Part shown: piece after piece, positions 35,401 to 48,229 of the stretch | How positions within the stretch are numbered: position 1 is the first letter of the stretch | Layout: every line of letters begins with the position of its first letter | Assembly: GCF_005239225.2 (NCBI RefSeq) | Contig: NC_133295.1 | Coordinates: 12,090,001 to 12,154,000 of the forward strand | Direction: 5' to 3' | Length of the DNA: 64,000 bases | From: Populus alba | Taxonomy: Eukaryota; Streptophyta; Magnoliopsida; Malpighiales; Salicaceae | The notes under the pieces: model-generated | Database searches by the model: none | The model's input: the letters and a program-made list of their open reading frames with translations, nothing else | Told to the model about the DNA's origin: nothing | Position numbers and translations under genes: made by a program

Positions 35401-38400
35401 TGTAAAAATATTGGAATTCTTGGAATCCCCACATTCCACCACTGATGTTCTGCTTGCTGACAAGGAACAGGTTCTCCATTCTCTAAATATTTACATATTG
35501 CAGCATTAGGTAGCCATTTACTGTTAATGTGAAAGCTGATATTTGGTGCTTATTTTTGTTTCAGAAAGGTAAGAAGCGTAAGGTCTCAACCAGCAAAAAT
35601 CTGAGTCCTGGTGAAGCATCAACGACACCAGCAAAGGTTTGTGGTATTTTCTCTGTATAAAACATTATATGGAGCTTTTCTTTAATAAGATCTTGGATGG
35701 ATGTGTTTTCTTGATGCACTCCAATAGAAGTGCTTTGTTCTCTTTGATGTTGCTTTTGGTGACCTTTAAATATCATATTGGCTGTGGGCTATTTTTGGTT
35801 ATTAGCACTTTTTTTTTAATATTGGTGAAATAACAGTTTGAAAAAGAATTGGCAAAATTGCATAGTTGTACATGTCTTGACATTCAAACTTGTCGCAATT
35901 CAGAATTGCAACATTTAAAAAAATTGTGAAATAGGCTGCACACGAGGAGATAGGAGAGAGAGAAAGAAATAAAAAAAGGCAAGTGAGCCACATGACATGT
36001 AATTTGTTTTCCATCCAATTTATTGCTGTTTTGAGTTTCATCATCCTTGAAGTCCAAACTAACATGCCCAGGATGTCCTTTTAATTAACAACCGTGAACT
36101 ATATTGGATACATGATATATTTTCTTGACTTCATCTTCCATATATGTTTGCTATTTCTCAACTGTTTTAATCAGAAAATTGGAACTTTCCTAAGCCTTCA
36201 AGACCAATTTTCTAGAACATTGGTGCTCTGCTGAAGGGTGCTTTATGACATAGTTCTTTGAAGGTGGTGTAAATAATGAAAGATACTGCTTTTGCCCATC
36301 TCTTGTTTTTAATTTTTTATCTTCAAGATAATATGACACTCCTACTTTGCTGATGCATGTTCTGGTTTTTATGTGAGCTGTTTATGAATTCTTTACTTCA
36401 TTGTTCTGCAGAAACGAAAACGAACACCTCAAAGTGGACAGAAACGAAAGCATTCGTTCAAAGATGAGGACGACGACGATGAAGATAAAGTTGAATCACC
36501 AGATGCTAAAGATGATTCGGAAGATGATGGTGAAAATGAGGCAGGAACGAAAGACATGAGTGATCACGAGGAGACTAAATCAGAAGAAGAGGAGGATGAG
36601 CCAAAGGAGCAGACACCATCTAATAAATCAAAAAAATCTTCAAAGCAGAGTTTGGTGGCTAAAAGTGCAGAAAAAGCTACCCCCGGCAAGAGGAGCACCC
36701 CTGCAAAACCTGTTAAAGGTCTAGAAAAATCAACCAAAAAATCTTCTGACTCATCATCAAAAAAAGGTGCTAAAGATACTGATGGAACTTCTGGTTCAAT
36801 TTCTAAATCAAAGGGATCTGCATCTAAGAAACAGAAAGTTGAAAAGGAAAACCCGAAGGACCGAAGTGCTTCCTCTAAAGACAAGGTCACTGCCAAGAAA
36901 CAGTCAACCAGGTCCCCATCAAAGGCTTCTGCAAAAGATCAAGGTGCAGTATTTTTCATTCTATTCTTGATGTTTGAAGTTTTTGGTTTTAATTTGTGAT
37001 TGTCTGGAGCTTTTGAGCAAGTGATTTACTCTTTTGCATTGTGGCTCCTTAACCCTCTTTTATGCTATTTATTAATTTTACAGTTATCATTGTCAATAAA
37101 ATACAGGTTACTTTACATCTATCAATTATTTATTGATTTTATAGTTGTCATTGTTGTGATTGATTTTATAGTTATCATTGTTCTTTAAACATCAACTTTC
37201 TTTCTTCTAGTTGCTTTTGCACTCTTTAACAGACAGAACTTTATTAGATTCATCTCATTTTTTTGTGCACTTTTTTTTTGGTGATCAGAATTTGTCAAAA
37301 AGGAAGTTTGAGATCAGTGGAAGTTTATCACTGTTGGAGGGCATTGAAACATGCTAATTGAAGACAACAACGATTTTTTATAGGAGATTGGGCTAGGATA
37401 GAGCAGTAATTATCAAGTGACAATAGAGGTTGTGTTTTTAATGAATATCCAAGAAATATGTGGTGGGATTGTATTTGATAGATCCATAGATAACATGGCT
37501 GGGTAGGTAGTGTTAATTTTGAGAGAACAAATATCCATGCTTGGAGTGAAATGTTACCCATCTGATTTGTTAAATGGTTTGTCATACCAAACATAATTAG
37601 AGGTAGTTTACACAGGTAATTTTTCTCCCCTTTCACCTCCTTCATAAGACCTTAAATGTATCTATATCAATATGCTTTTTGAAGATTATACATATAATAA
37701 AAAAGCCAAGGGAAAAACCAGGCCCAACATTGTTGTTCTTAAAAGAATTGAGTGGGCAAACTTAGTGGTTAAGCATAAAGGACATCTTATGTTGCAGAGT
37801 TAAGAGAAAGGACAACACTATAAAGCAGCAATTTTTACTGAGAAATGATGCATGTCTACTCTTTCAATTGTAGAGAAAATAGGATGGAGTAACAGATGTT
37901 ATTTGGAGAAATAATACGAAGAGTGAAATGATGTCATTGTGGGAAGTAGCAAGATGTGGGGTGAGAAAGCGACTAAATTGACATTCATGGAGTGCTTGTT
38001 TCCTTGGAATGGAGAAAGATTGTCTGTATAATAGTTATCTATAACATCTTGGATTTAATTTTTGTTGTGCTTGGTAGGGGTTTTTGTTAAGCCAGAAACA
38101 AGGCTACAATGGATAATGGTCCATTGGCAATTTGCTGAAAGTGTGTTTTTGGCATTGTGGTAGCTTTTGTGGTTAAAAAAAGATAGGTTTAAAAAAAAAA
38201 CCACTTTTAGTTGTAGTTTTAAAAAATGTGTTAGGTTAAAACTGCTTTAAGATGGATTTTTACATGTAAAATAAATGAAAATCAAGTTTTTTTTAACTTT
38301 TATAAATCCAAAGTTTGGAACACAATTATGTGCAGGGCACAATGCAAAAAGAAAAGGCTATCTGGCTAATCAAATGGTTTTTTATCTGTGATTGGGCAAA

Positions 38401-39051
38401 AAGCAGAAGCTATCACAATACCAAATGGTCTCGTAAATATCATGTTTTGCTTTTAATTTACTTGTCAAATTGATTTTGTACTTGCATGATCTCCATTTGT
38501 TTTAAAGTTATTTCATAATTTGTGCCCTTGCCAAATGATTTTATGTTGGAAAATTAGGTAAAGCCAAGTCTAACAAAAAGGCCAAGGCAGAACCCACCAG
38601 ACAAGAGATGCATGCTGTTGTAGTAAATATTCTGAAGGAAGTTGATTTCAATACTGTAAGTCTTGCCTGTGATTTAGCTTTGCAATTTGCACAGTTATGA
38701 CAGTTTCTCTTGCTTGTTACACCATCCTCAAAAAGCTGTTTTTGGTGATGTGCAGGCAACTCTATCTGATATTCTCAGACAACTTGGTATGAATGGCTCA
38801 TATTTCATTTATTACTTGGATGTTGGCACATTTCCATTCCAACTTTGCTAATCACATGTATAAATTTGGTCATATTAGGTGCCCACTTCGGCATAGATCT
38901 AATGCATAGAAAAGCAGAAGTGAAGGATATCATTACAGATGTGATAAATAGCATGTCTGATGATGAAGAGGAAGGTGAAGGGGAGGAAGCTGAGGATGAT
39001 GCTGAAGCTGGTGATGATGCAGATAAAGATGGAGACGAGGAGGATGACTAG
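32403..39051 (+). CDS. DEK-domain chromatin-associated protein, eleven exons, 568 aa
   Basis: Exons: 32403-32837, 32974-33007, 34472-34551, 34920-34979, 35195-35305, 35390-35470, 35565-35636, 36412-36943, 38558-38655, 38756-38786, 38879-39051; all introns are GT-AG and phases agree. Residues 1-100 are strongly acidic (Glu-rich), followed by a basic RRRSKKSS stretch. About 115-267 is the conserved DEK core, a SAP/SAF-box-like DNA-binding region (FKLSKRKPDDNLQILHLIL, FSGYVWVGNE). A long Lys/Ser/Glu linker (about 268-475) carries several basic NLS-like clusters (KGKKRK, KRKRTP). The DEK C-terminal domain is about 479-537 (EPTRQEMHAVVVNILKEVDF...), ending in an acidic tail (EEGEGEEAEDD). DEK proteins bind DNA and histones and influence nucleosome occupancy and transcription; Arabidopsis DEK3 is the best-known plant example. 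It acts in the nucleus. Intron 3 contains an M1 MITE. Confidence 0.94.
34649..34866 (+). mobile_element. MITE family M1, best-preserved copy (DEK intron 3)
   Basis: About 218 bp. The left end gggtgtttgggagtgtggtag and the reverse complement of the right end (ggccgtttgggattgaggtgtg) form imperfect inverted repeats. The core is tttttgatatcagcacatcaaaacgatcc. A clear target duplication is not visible. Confidence 0.7.
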
Positions 39052-40977
39052 TTCATTTTAATACAGATGCTTATTTGACTCTTGTGGAACATGAGGTATG
39101 TGGTGTATTCTCCAGACATGATCCTCCACTAGAAGGTTTCAACCGCAGATATTGATGGTGCACTACTGTTGCATTTGGGATCTTGTTATCGTTTCCAGAT
39201 GAAAATACCCAACTGGGTTTGTTTTGTATCATATGCTTTTAGTACCTTTTGCTCTTACAAGTAGTACTGAGCTGACCTAAATGATTGGTAGTTTTCTTTT
39301 CCCATCCCCACCCCCAACTTAATCCCTTTTCGTTTAGATTTGGTTTTTAGGTGTATTTGTTGACTCTTTCCTTCAACTGAGTAGAGGTTTGAACTGCAAC
39401 TCTCATGTGGTCCTTAAAGGTGGTTATAACCATGAACCTTGTAGGTTGAATGTTTTGCAGATTTATTCTAACAGTTGAAAAATCTCTTTTAACTTGAATG
39501 TTATTTCTCGTGTTTTGTTATGCAATCTAATAGCCTTTATGATTTGAAACAGAGAGAAGTTTACGAGAAGGAATTGTCACTTTGAGAATTAAGTGCCACC
39601 AATTGTTGCTTAGCTTACCAGCAATTAATTTTATCAGTTTTAGAGTTACTTTGGGAGGAACTCATAAGTTTGATGCTCAAAAACCAAATGATCTGAGGTC
39701 ATTATCATTATCAATGGAGTTATTCATGTGGTTAAATGCTGCCACTCTCTGAATTGGTATCCATCCTTATCTTTGGATCCCGGTCTTTTCGTTACTTGAA
39801 CCAGCATCAATGGAGTTTATGTTCATCGTCGGAGCCCGTCCTCTTCGTTACCTGAACTTGCATAATGGGGGTGTTCAAATCCAAAGGAAGTGGTGATCGT
39901 TTCAAACAGCGCTAGCTTCGTCAGTTGTATGGAGAAGCTTTTGTGCTTTGGGATCTAGGTTTAACACGCGGCAAGATTTCCTATGGATTTGGTCCCTCAG
40001 CCAAAAAAAGTTGGATCGAAATGTTTCAACCAACAAGCTACCAGTCACTGTTTTTTTTCATTTTTTCTTGCTTGGGCTGACATCAGGCTAGCAAATGCAA
40101 AATTTCTTGCGGCGTTGAAGATCGGGAGGGCACCTTTTTCTCTGCTTCAGCCATGCATTTATTATCTTGAGGTGCACACGGACACCATAGCCTGATGAAA
40201 TTTCAGGTGGAAATGTATACAGTCGGTAACACAGATCATTAATTTGCATTGTTAACCATTTTACATTATATAAAGGGTGTCTATTGAATAGTCACCCAGC
40301 TCATGGGTCCATGACTTGTATCTCCGTAACATAAAAAATCAAACTAAAGTGGGTTGCAGGGATTCGGCAAGTAATTTTATCTGTAAAAGCTATAGACCAG
40401 GCAACATTTTTGTTTACTAGAAATCTAATAAAGTAAATGGAAGTTGGCAAATTTTGGACGCCCAACCCCACCGGCCACCCCAGAATAACTCCTCTCTCAC
40501 CCCAATTTTGCGAGCTGGTGATGTTTTGGTTCTTTGGTAGTAGGCTACCACAACCCATAGATGACCTCCCCATAATCGGCAACAAGGACACTGTCACCAT
40601 GACCAAAAGAAGACTAAAAAAGGTGCTGTTTTCAATGGCTTTTGGTACCCTTCCTCCATTAATACAGCTGCACGAGGAATTTTTACGAAACTAGGGATCA
40701 ACATCGCCTGTCCTTATCATGTTGTAGTGTTTTGTTAACAATATTCAATGTTCATCAGGTACATTCCATCCTATATATATCTCCAACATCATTATACACA
40801 TAGCTACCCTGTTTCTAATTTCATACTCTAGTATTGCAGCTATGCAACTTCATCAGACGTACAAGGATTTTATGGTCTGTAATCTTTGGTGTTCAAGGAG
40901 CATATGTGCATTTGCTGAAAAGATTCTAGATCTTTTCCATTGTTTGGTTTGTTGAATCATCTTTCTTTGTTTATGTG
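39052..40977. other. DEK 3' UTR and intergenic sequence
   Basis: The first few hundred bases are probably DEK 3' UTR. At about 39770-39870 there is a diverged tandem pair (ggatcccggtcttttcgtta / ggagcccgtcctcttcgtta). Overlapping ORFs on both strands at 40.3-40.7 kb cannot be assigned. The missing first exon of the BAHD pseudogene should lie here but was not recognised. Confidence 0.35.
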
Positions 40978-43001
40978 ATTCCACCTAAGACAGAGTTTAT
41001 ATACCATGAATTTGCTGAGATTGAAGATGTGTAAAACACCAGCAAGCGTTATGCAGAGGAAATGCTCTATAGATCCTTTTTGTTTTGACCCAGAGAAACT
41101 TCCCCAACTCAAGGAAAAAGCCATGGAAGATGGAGTTTTAGCCAAGTGCATAACGTTTGAAGCTCTCTCAGCCTTCGTGTGGAGAGCTAGATGCCAGGCA
41201 TTAAGGATGGTAGCTGATCAGCAGATAAAACTGCTGTTTGCTGCGGATGGACGGTCTAGATTTGAGCCACCAATACCTGACACTTTGGCAATGCGATTTT
41301 CTTAACAAATTCTCTGTGCAAAGCAGGAGTGCTAATGGATAACCAGTTGTCCTACGAGCAGGGCTGGTTCAGGAGGCTGTTAAAATGGTTGATGACAGTT
41401 ATGAGATCAGCGATAGCTTATTTTGAGGTTACAAGAGCCAGGCGTTCTCTGGCTGAAACTCTTCTAATCACAACTTGGTCTAGGTTATCTTTCCAGACAA
41501 CAGACTTCGTTTGGGGGTTGCCTGTTTTATCAGGGCCTGTGGCTCTACCAGAGAAGGAAGAAATGCTTTTCCTTTCTCACGGGAAAGAGAGGAAAAACAT
41601 CAATGTGCTTCTCGGCAAGCCAGCTGTAATATTCTGAAAGAAAAAGAAAAAATTAATAGGAAATGACAACAATGTCCTTGGAGGAGTAAGCATTATGTAT
41701 AAATAAGTTAGGGACACTTTGGTAATTGCATAAAGTTGATAGATATAGATAGAAAGAGAGACAAAAGGAAGAAGAAGAAATTAGAATTTAGAAGAGAGAA
41801 AACCGAAAGAGGGAAAGAAGAAAAAAAAAGGGGAGGAAAAGATAAAGAAAGGAGAATAGAGTAGGGGAAAATACGTTTTTAAGCTAAGCACTATACTTTG
41901 ATATGTATAATTGTTGTAATTAGTTATGATTTTGAATTAATTGAGAATTATGAATTTGAATTTTATATTTTGAGTTTAGTTGAATGATTAATTTAAATGT
42001 AATGAATTTCTGAGGTATAAATTGAAATGTTAAGGGTATGTAATTTTAAGGAGATTGGTGGATCAAGATTCTGAAATTCTAATCAACTAGTTGACTAGTT
42101 GGCTTGATGGTTTCGGTTGACTAGTTGGTCTAATGGCTTCAATCGATTGGTTTGTCTGATAGTTTCAGTCGATCGTTTGGTCAATTTTGATCGATTGGTT
42201 GACTAAACAATAGGGGTTGATCGGTTCTTTTATGTTTGGTCAGTTTGGAATATGTTTTAGACCGACCAGATGAGTATGTTTTAGTTTTTTATTGTATAAG
42301 TTAAGTCTTTAAGAAATAATCATGTTTGTTAGATTATGACCCTATGCTATGCCAATTAGAATATTCATACTAACACGATAGTGTTAGTCTCTGTGCACAT
42401 TATAATTCTGAATTCTAGTTGGTCACGAGATTTACCAACTTGTGGTGATTGATCATTCCACAATCTAGAGCATTATGATCATTGTATATTGATTTTTTTA
42501 TGAGCCTTGCCTCATGATATTTCTTGTTATGGTCTGCTTGTGGAACTCAATTGTAAAAGAATGAAGCAAGCTTGTATATATTTTTCATTGTTGTATTACC
42601 TCGTAAGTGTATATTGGATGTTATTACTCACTAAATTGTTGAACTCACCCTCTCAATATTTATAATTTTCATGCTTATAACTTGTTAGCATGTTGTTTTT
42701 ATGATTATTGTAATTGATACTATTCTATTATATCTAGTTAGTGGTCTACATTTACTAAATTATATTAAGAATTGTATCAAATTATTGATTTATATTATGG
42801 ACTGAATTATGATATCAAATGCTATGAAGAGCTCTGATTGAGTTAAAAATGAAGAAGTTTGTATGTAGGTTTAAGTATGAAGTTTGCATAAATAAGGAAC
42901 TTAGAGGAGAACTTTACTTATGTGCCGATCATGGATCCAAAGATTGGATTGTGACATCAATTACTGCCATGAAAATCTTTGAAGAACTAATGAAAATTTG
43001 A
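40978..43001 (+). pseudogene. BAHD acyltransferase pseudogene, split by a solo LTR
   Basis: Only the C-terminal half remains. The pieces are in order but in changing frames: [18 protein letters not shown] then TAA at 41032-41034; AEEMLYRS; after a shift in a T run, [13 protein letters not shown] and [16 protein letters not shown]; after a shift near 41290, [16 protein letters not shown]; a short shifted piece [13 protein letters not shown]; then [13 protein letters not shown] and [16 protein letters not shown] to 41624. The DFGWG motif of the family is changed to DFVWG. The last codons (MKIFEELMKI then TGA) lie at 42969-43001 beyond the inserted LTR. Relatives transfer hydroxycinnamoyl or fatty acyl groups from CoA to alcohols (for example omega-hydroxyacid feruloyl transferases). 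The HXXXD motif and N-terminal exon are not found. Clearly non-functional. Confidence 0.88.
41625..42956. mobile_element. Solo LTR, about 1.33 kb, probably from a Gypsy (chromovirus-like) element
   Basis: Begins TGTAATATTCTG and ends ATTGTGACA. It interrupts the last codons of the BAHD pseudogene; taking out the insert and one 5-bp duplicate rejoins the acyltransferase frame exactly. The flanks ccagc (41620-41624) and tcaat (42957-42961) differ by three transitions, as an aged target duplication might. There is no internal coding region or second LTR. The purine-rich block at 41730-41870 and ttactcactaaattgttgaactcaccc (42623-42648) resemble parts of del/Tekay-type LTRs; that assignment is tentative. 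Confidence 0.7.
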
Positions 43002-43125
43002 TCAATCAAATATTCATCAGAGTTGGCGAGGTCTTCTTGACTTCTATTATTGCAATTGATTATTGCACAGTGAAAAGATCAAAAAGCTCTTATCAAATGG
43101 CAATTTGGTACTTTTAAAATGATTT

Positions 43126-45810
43126 TTTTGTTATTATCATGTAAAATGATTGGTAATTCTTTATTTGAAAAATATATATAAAAAATCAAAAGCACAGCAA
43201 AATGACCAAAATATCATTGAAAGTCAAAAAATTAAAACTAATCTTAATGAGCCTTTTCAACTTTTCCCAAAGGATTTTTTTTATATTAACAAATCACATC
43301 AGTAGCAATTTTGTAATTGACTAAAAAAACAATAACAATAGCATATAACATACCCAGAGGAGCTTGAGATGCGCGCTCTCCCTTTAAGCTACGTGTGTAA
43401 CGCCTCCTAATATTCAAAAATACCCTTCGACCGCGATCTTTTTTTGTTGGTGCTAGCATGTGTCTTTGATTGTAGTCCGGTTTGTTATTGGTGAGCCATT
43501 TTTTTCTTTCCTTCTTTCTCCTCTGAAAATTATGTTTACCCCTCATGGTTTATTGATATTTTAACTTTAATCCTTATTCTTTTGATTTTTCATTTTTTAT
43601 CTTGGTTCTTTTATAGAAGTTTTATTTGTTTTTAATTGCATCCTTCAATCTTAATTTACCAAATATTATATTCTTCAATTTGATCCTTATTCTTTAGATT
43701 TCTAATTTTTTTCATTGACTCTTTTGTAAAAGTTTATTAGTTTTCAATGTTATCCTTCAATTCAAATTAATAGTATTATATTTTCTAATTTGATCCTCAT
43801 TGTTTTGATTTCTAATTTTTTTATTGGTTTATTTGTAAAAGTTATTATTCTTTTTAATTTTACCCTTCAATCAAAACATTGTTTTTATTTTTTTATATCA
43901 ATTTTGATCCACATTCTTTTAATTGTTATTTTTTGAATCCATTTGTATAATTAAAATTCTTTGTTTTAATTTCATCTTTCAATATTTGATTGATTAAGGA
44001 TTGGACTTCATGGTTTGTACAAATTTGATGCTTCGGGTCTAATGACCCATGTCATGGGTTTGAAAAGTTAACATTAAAAAAAAAAAAACAGCTTTGTAAT
44101 CTTTTTTATTTTTTTATTGGGTTTATTCACTCTCATGATTTTGGTTGCGAGTTTGACGAGATATTCAAGGTTGACTCGGCTCTAATTACTGTAATTACAA
44201 GTTTATCATGCTAACTTGGATTGACTAAAAATGATTTTTTTATGTCTTTTCTTATCCTATTTTTGCTCTTGGACATTACTCTTTTATATAAAAAAATAAT
44301 TCGGCCCACAGGAAACTGCAGATATCAAAGTTAATTTTGTGTCTATTACTTTTAAATAACAACAACAACAATAATAATAGATTTATACCCGTGAAAAATG
44401 TTAAAACTTAGATTTGTGTAATTTTTATAATATTTCACTTTTTTAATCCGATATCAATTTTTTTATTAATTAAAACTGAATTTATAAAATTTATATCTTA
44501 AAAATAAATTAATAGAATAATATAAAATTAAAAATTTAAATTATCAATGATTCTTAATTGTGAAAATAAATATTATTGTATCATCACTTGATTTAGCAAG
44601 TTTGCAAAGAAAGAAGGTGTAATTAATAACTAATAAGGATTCAAATATTACATAATTTAATTTCTATACTACCGTAAAGTATTGAACAACATGCAGGATT
44701 TTGATATGGATTGACTAGGTATAAGAAATGGTTTTGTTGATTTTTTTTTCTTTTATATCTCATCAAAAAATATTTAATATGCATCTTAAACTAAATTTTA
44801 TGATATAATCATTAATTGGTTCAAGTAAAAATAATTTAAATAAACTTTAAGAAGTTGTGATATAAAAAAATTTCTTGTATTTTTTTCTTGTCTAACTTGG
44901 TATCTAGTTTTTTAGTTTTTAATTTTTTATTTGCAAACATGGTAAGAGGGACTCAATTTATGTTTTAATCTTTTATTATATGACAGTATTATTGGTGAAA
45001 AATAAATATATTGACACGTAATTTTTTTTTATATCTTGATCATAAAATTCACTCAAAACTTACATATGTTTTACTATTATATAGATAGATATAGATGAAT
45101 ATATATGTTAAATGTATTTTTTCTTTGGCAAGAAATGATAAATATGGAGAGAGAGAGAGAGAAATTAAAAAAAAAAAGATTGTGAGCCATTGCAAGACTT
45201 CTAATTAAAAAAAAAAAAGTAATACTAAAATAAATAAAAAATAAGAATACATATGAGTTATAAGTTATTGGATTAGTTAAGATTATAAATAATAATCCAA
45301 TGATTAGTGTAATTTCTCATTAATTTATGAGGTGAGTTGACACAAAGAGTTGGAAAAAATATTAGGCCACGTTTTCCAACTCTAATCTACAAAACCAGGG
45401 ATACCTCTCTACTCTACCACTTGTAGACTTGTAAATGAAATAAATAAAAAGTAAGCCTATTCTGTATTCTTGATGTTTGTCATCCAACCATATTTTTAAT
45501 ATTTTTTTAGTTGTATTTTTTTTTTAATTTTTAAATCGTTTTGATGAATAATATCATTAATTAATTTTAAAAAATAAAAAAATATATATTATTTTAATAT
45601 ATTTCTAAAAAAACCTATATTACATTTTCAAATAGATAAACACATTTTGTCATTGTCTTTGGATGGTGTCTCAATGTCTCTACCTCCATCACTATATTTT
45701 TTTGAGATTTTATGTACTTCTACTTTACAAGTTGCTTACCTATTAATCGAAGCTATTATATGTACCTTTTTCATGGTCTAGTTTCCTTTTGACTTTGATA
45801 AATATATATC
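43126..45810. repeat. Segmental repeat R1, copy 1
   Basis: Matches 53235-55055 in order: cttttcccaaagg, gcgctctccctttaagc, tttttgttggt...tgtctttgatt, a T-rich block (tttgatccttattcttt), tcgggtctaatgacccatg, aggtgagttgaca, ctctactctaccacttgtagactt, ttctgtattct, then an M1 MITE and the phrase acaagttgcttacctattaatc. About 1 kb of extra AT-rich sequence (44300-45230) is present only in this copy, including a short (GA)n run near 45149. Confidence 0.65.
45490..45645. mobile_element. MITE family M1 copy inside R1 copy 1
   Basis: Core aaatcgttttgatgaataatatcattaa, with an AT-rich body. A matching M1 sits at the same place in R1 copy 2, so it predates the duplication. Confidence 0.5.
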
Positions 45811-46689
45811 CTCCACCCAATATCACAATGAAATTAAAAAAAAAAATAAATAATTTTCATTTAATTTATGATAATTAAAAATCCCATCTAGTCTTCAAAA
45901 ATTCCTAGATAAGAAGTTAGTTATACTAAAATGAAAACACATCACCCTAGAGTATTTTATCTAAAATAAATTGCTTCTATATTCTGAACTTATGATTATG
46001 TACCTAATGGACATTTTTAATTATTTGTCTAAACTCAACATGTGTTAAAAATGTGATTTGGGATCAAGGTCTCGTCTTAAATCATAATTCTCATTTTTAA
46101 AACATGGACGTTGGACTTAAAAGGATAATAAATGTTAAACTAGGCTTTTAAACTCATTTTCATTTTGTTTCAAATTAGGCTTGGTCCATCACTCACATTT
46201 AATGGACCTTTTGATGTCATGTTGACGTAACTCAAATTAACTCACAATTTGAAATAAGAGAAAATTTTCTGAAAAAAATCACAAATAAACAGTTTTAACA
46301 TTACATAAAAAATATATATTCCTAAAGTCATATAATAAAAGATATTTAAGAAAAACAAGAAAAATAATTATTTTATATTTTATATTTTAAAATAATATAG
46401 TATCACAAATAAGCAATTTTATATTTTAATTTTTATTAAAAGCATCTTAAAAAAAGAAGAAAAAATCCAAATGTAATTTATTTTAAAAATAAAGCCAAAA
46501 ATCATTTTTTAAAAAAAGGAAAATATCAGGAAAAAAAAAGCACATAGAATCAAGTCAGAATGCATAGAAAAATCTAAGAAAATTAAATGACATTGAAATC
46601 CTTTAGTTTTCAATCTCAAGAAGAGGGATTGAATTTTCCTTATTACTCCAGGTGCATAAAATAGTGAGGCAAATGAAAGAAAACTAAAA
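45811..46689. other. AT-rich intergenic sequence
   Basis: No gene, inverted repeat or strong repeat boundary recognised. Confidence 0.35.
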
Positions 46690-47840
46690 AACGAGGACCA
46701 GATTTGAAATAGGGGCTGGAAACACTGTTGGAGCATGGAACACTCGCGGTACCAGCTGGCAGCACTTGGAAATCCTGACTTGGAAGGCGCGTGCTTTTCA
46801 CTCTCTTTATATAAATCAAAAGAGACAAACGGACGAATTACACTAGGTGCTGGAGAGCTAAAAAATATATATTATTTTTAGCTCTTCAGTTTTTAATAGT
46901 AAATTGAATGAAAATCATTCAATTTACCATTAAAATTCGCATAAAAAAACTATATTTACGCTTTTTAAAAAAACCATATTATTAATTTTGTTCTTGTAAA
47001 TAGCGTCTCAATTGTAGATCCTCTCAGTTCTTTCTCCCACTGATTCTAAATAAATTCTTTGTCAAGACACGGCCATGATTTGTTAGTGACTCTTGTGTGT
47101 AGCTGACGAGAACGGAGGAGATTAGAGCTACGTTGGCTGATTGGGGAAGAAAAGAAGCTGTGGGTTTTCGGTGATGGTGGAGAGAGGAGATAAATCGGGG
47201 TTGTGGTGGTTTGGATGGAGAAGGGAAGGCCGGCGTTTAGTATAAGAAGAAAGGGACGGTGATGGTTTACGGTGAAGGGACGGTATGGTGAGTATGGGTC
47301 TTGGGATGATTGCTGGATTGGGGTTCTCTGGTTCGGTTTTGGGCAGATTAAAAATGATGGATAATGAGTGTTTGATCGGTGCTTTGTGGTTAAGAGAGAC
47401 CATGGGAGAGGGAGAAGTAGGGACTGGTTCGGCCGGGAGCAATGGAGAAGAAGGTCCCCTGTTAGCGAGTATTGTTTGATAGGTGTTCTTCAATTTTTAT
47501 CATTCATGGTGGCTAGGAGAGTTTCCATGGATGTCCCATCTTCTTCGATGCATGGCTTCTCCCAAGGAGAAGCTCCACATAATTGCAGCTTGACAATTTT
47601 GTGATAAGATTGGAGGTCCTAGCGATGAAGATTGCTTTACCCTTTTTCTTTTCAGCGAATTGTTCTAGCTCATTTATGGAGGGTTCCTTGATTTCAAAGT
47701 GTCTAGCCATAGGGATTTTACTATTCACTACAATAATAATAGAGTGTAAAAGGCATGGAAGATTTTTTATAGTAATTAATACACTTTACTATTTACTACG
47801 ATTGTGGTGTGATGCTGATGGCCTTGGCAAGAAAAATTAA
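46690..47840. other. Relatively G-rich island of unknown origin
   Basis: Stands out from the AT-rich surroundings, with many ggtgatgg/gggaagg phrases at 47100-47460. Open frames on both strands overlap (for example minus 47493-47128) and none has a recognised domain. A TATA-like tttatataaatc occurs at about 46805. It could be a decayed gene, a captured gene fragment or an unrecognised transposon. Confidence 0.3.
46891..46935. repeat. 21-bp-arm hairpin with 3-nt loop
   Basis: Arms 46891-46911 (ttttaatagtaaattgaatga) and 46915-46935 are reverse complements except for one A/G difference, separated by aaa. This is a compact foldback, shorter than a typical plant miRNA precursor. Confidence 0.7.
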
Positions 47841-48229
47841 TTGTTTTTCATTCAGGAGTATTTTAATTTTCTTACACGATTTATTTATCATAACTAATTT
47901 GTTTAGAGTATTTTTATTAGTTTAATTTTTAATACACAATAAAATAACTAAAATACCCTAGAATAAAAAACCTAACATTGTTGGAAAAGGTTGTTTTGGT
48001 AGTTTTATTTTTTTATTGTACATTGCAATTACACAATTGCCATTGGGGTTAAAAAAATATACCATGTTAATAGGGTGTTGATGTGTTTTCCTCAATTTTT
48101 TTTTTTTTTGTTGTAATTATTGGGATTTGTCAAAGGAGATGAATTATTTTAACATTTAATTAATATTTTTTATTTAAAAAGTTGTTAGTATCAGCATGTG
48201 AGAGATATAATATATTTTGGATGGTGCAT

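Noticed and set aside
36564..36896. 110-codon minus-strand ORF inside DEK exon 8
   Set aside because: A mirror of the low-complexity Lys/Ser/Glu coding sequence on the plus strand.
40301..40694. Overlapping ORFs on both strands (101 and 85 codons) before the BAHD relic
   Set aside because: Neither could be tied to the missing N-terminal half of the acyltransferase or to any family; both look like chance frames.
47128..47493. 121-codon Pro/Ser-rich minus-strand ORF
   Set aside because: It is the shadow of a G-rich plus strand and has no domain; kept only as part of the unexplained island.
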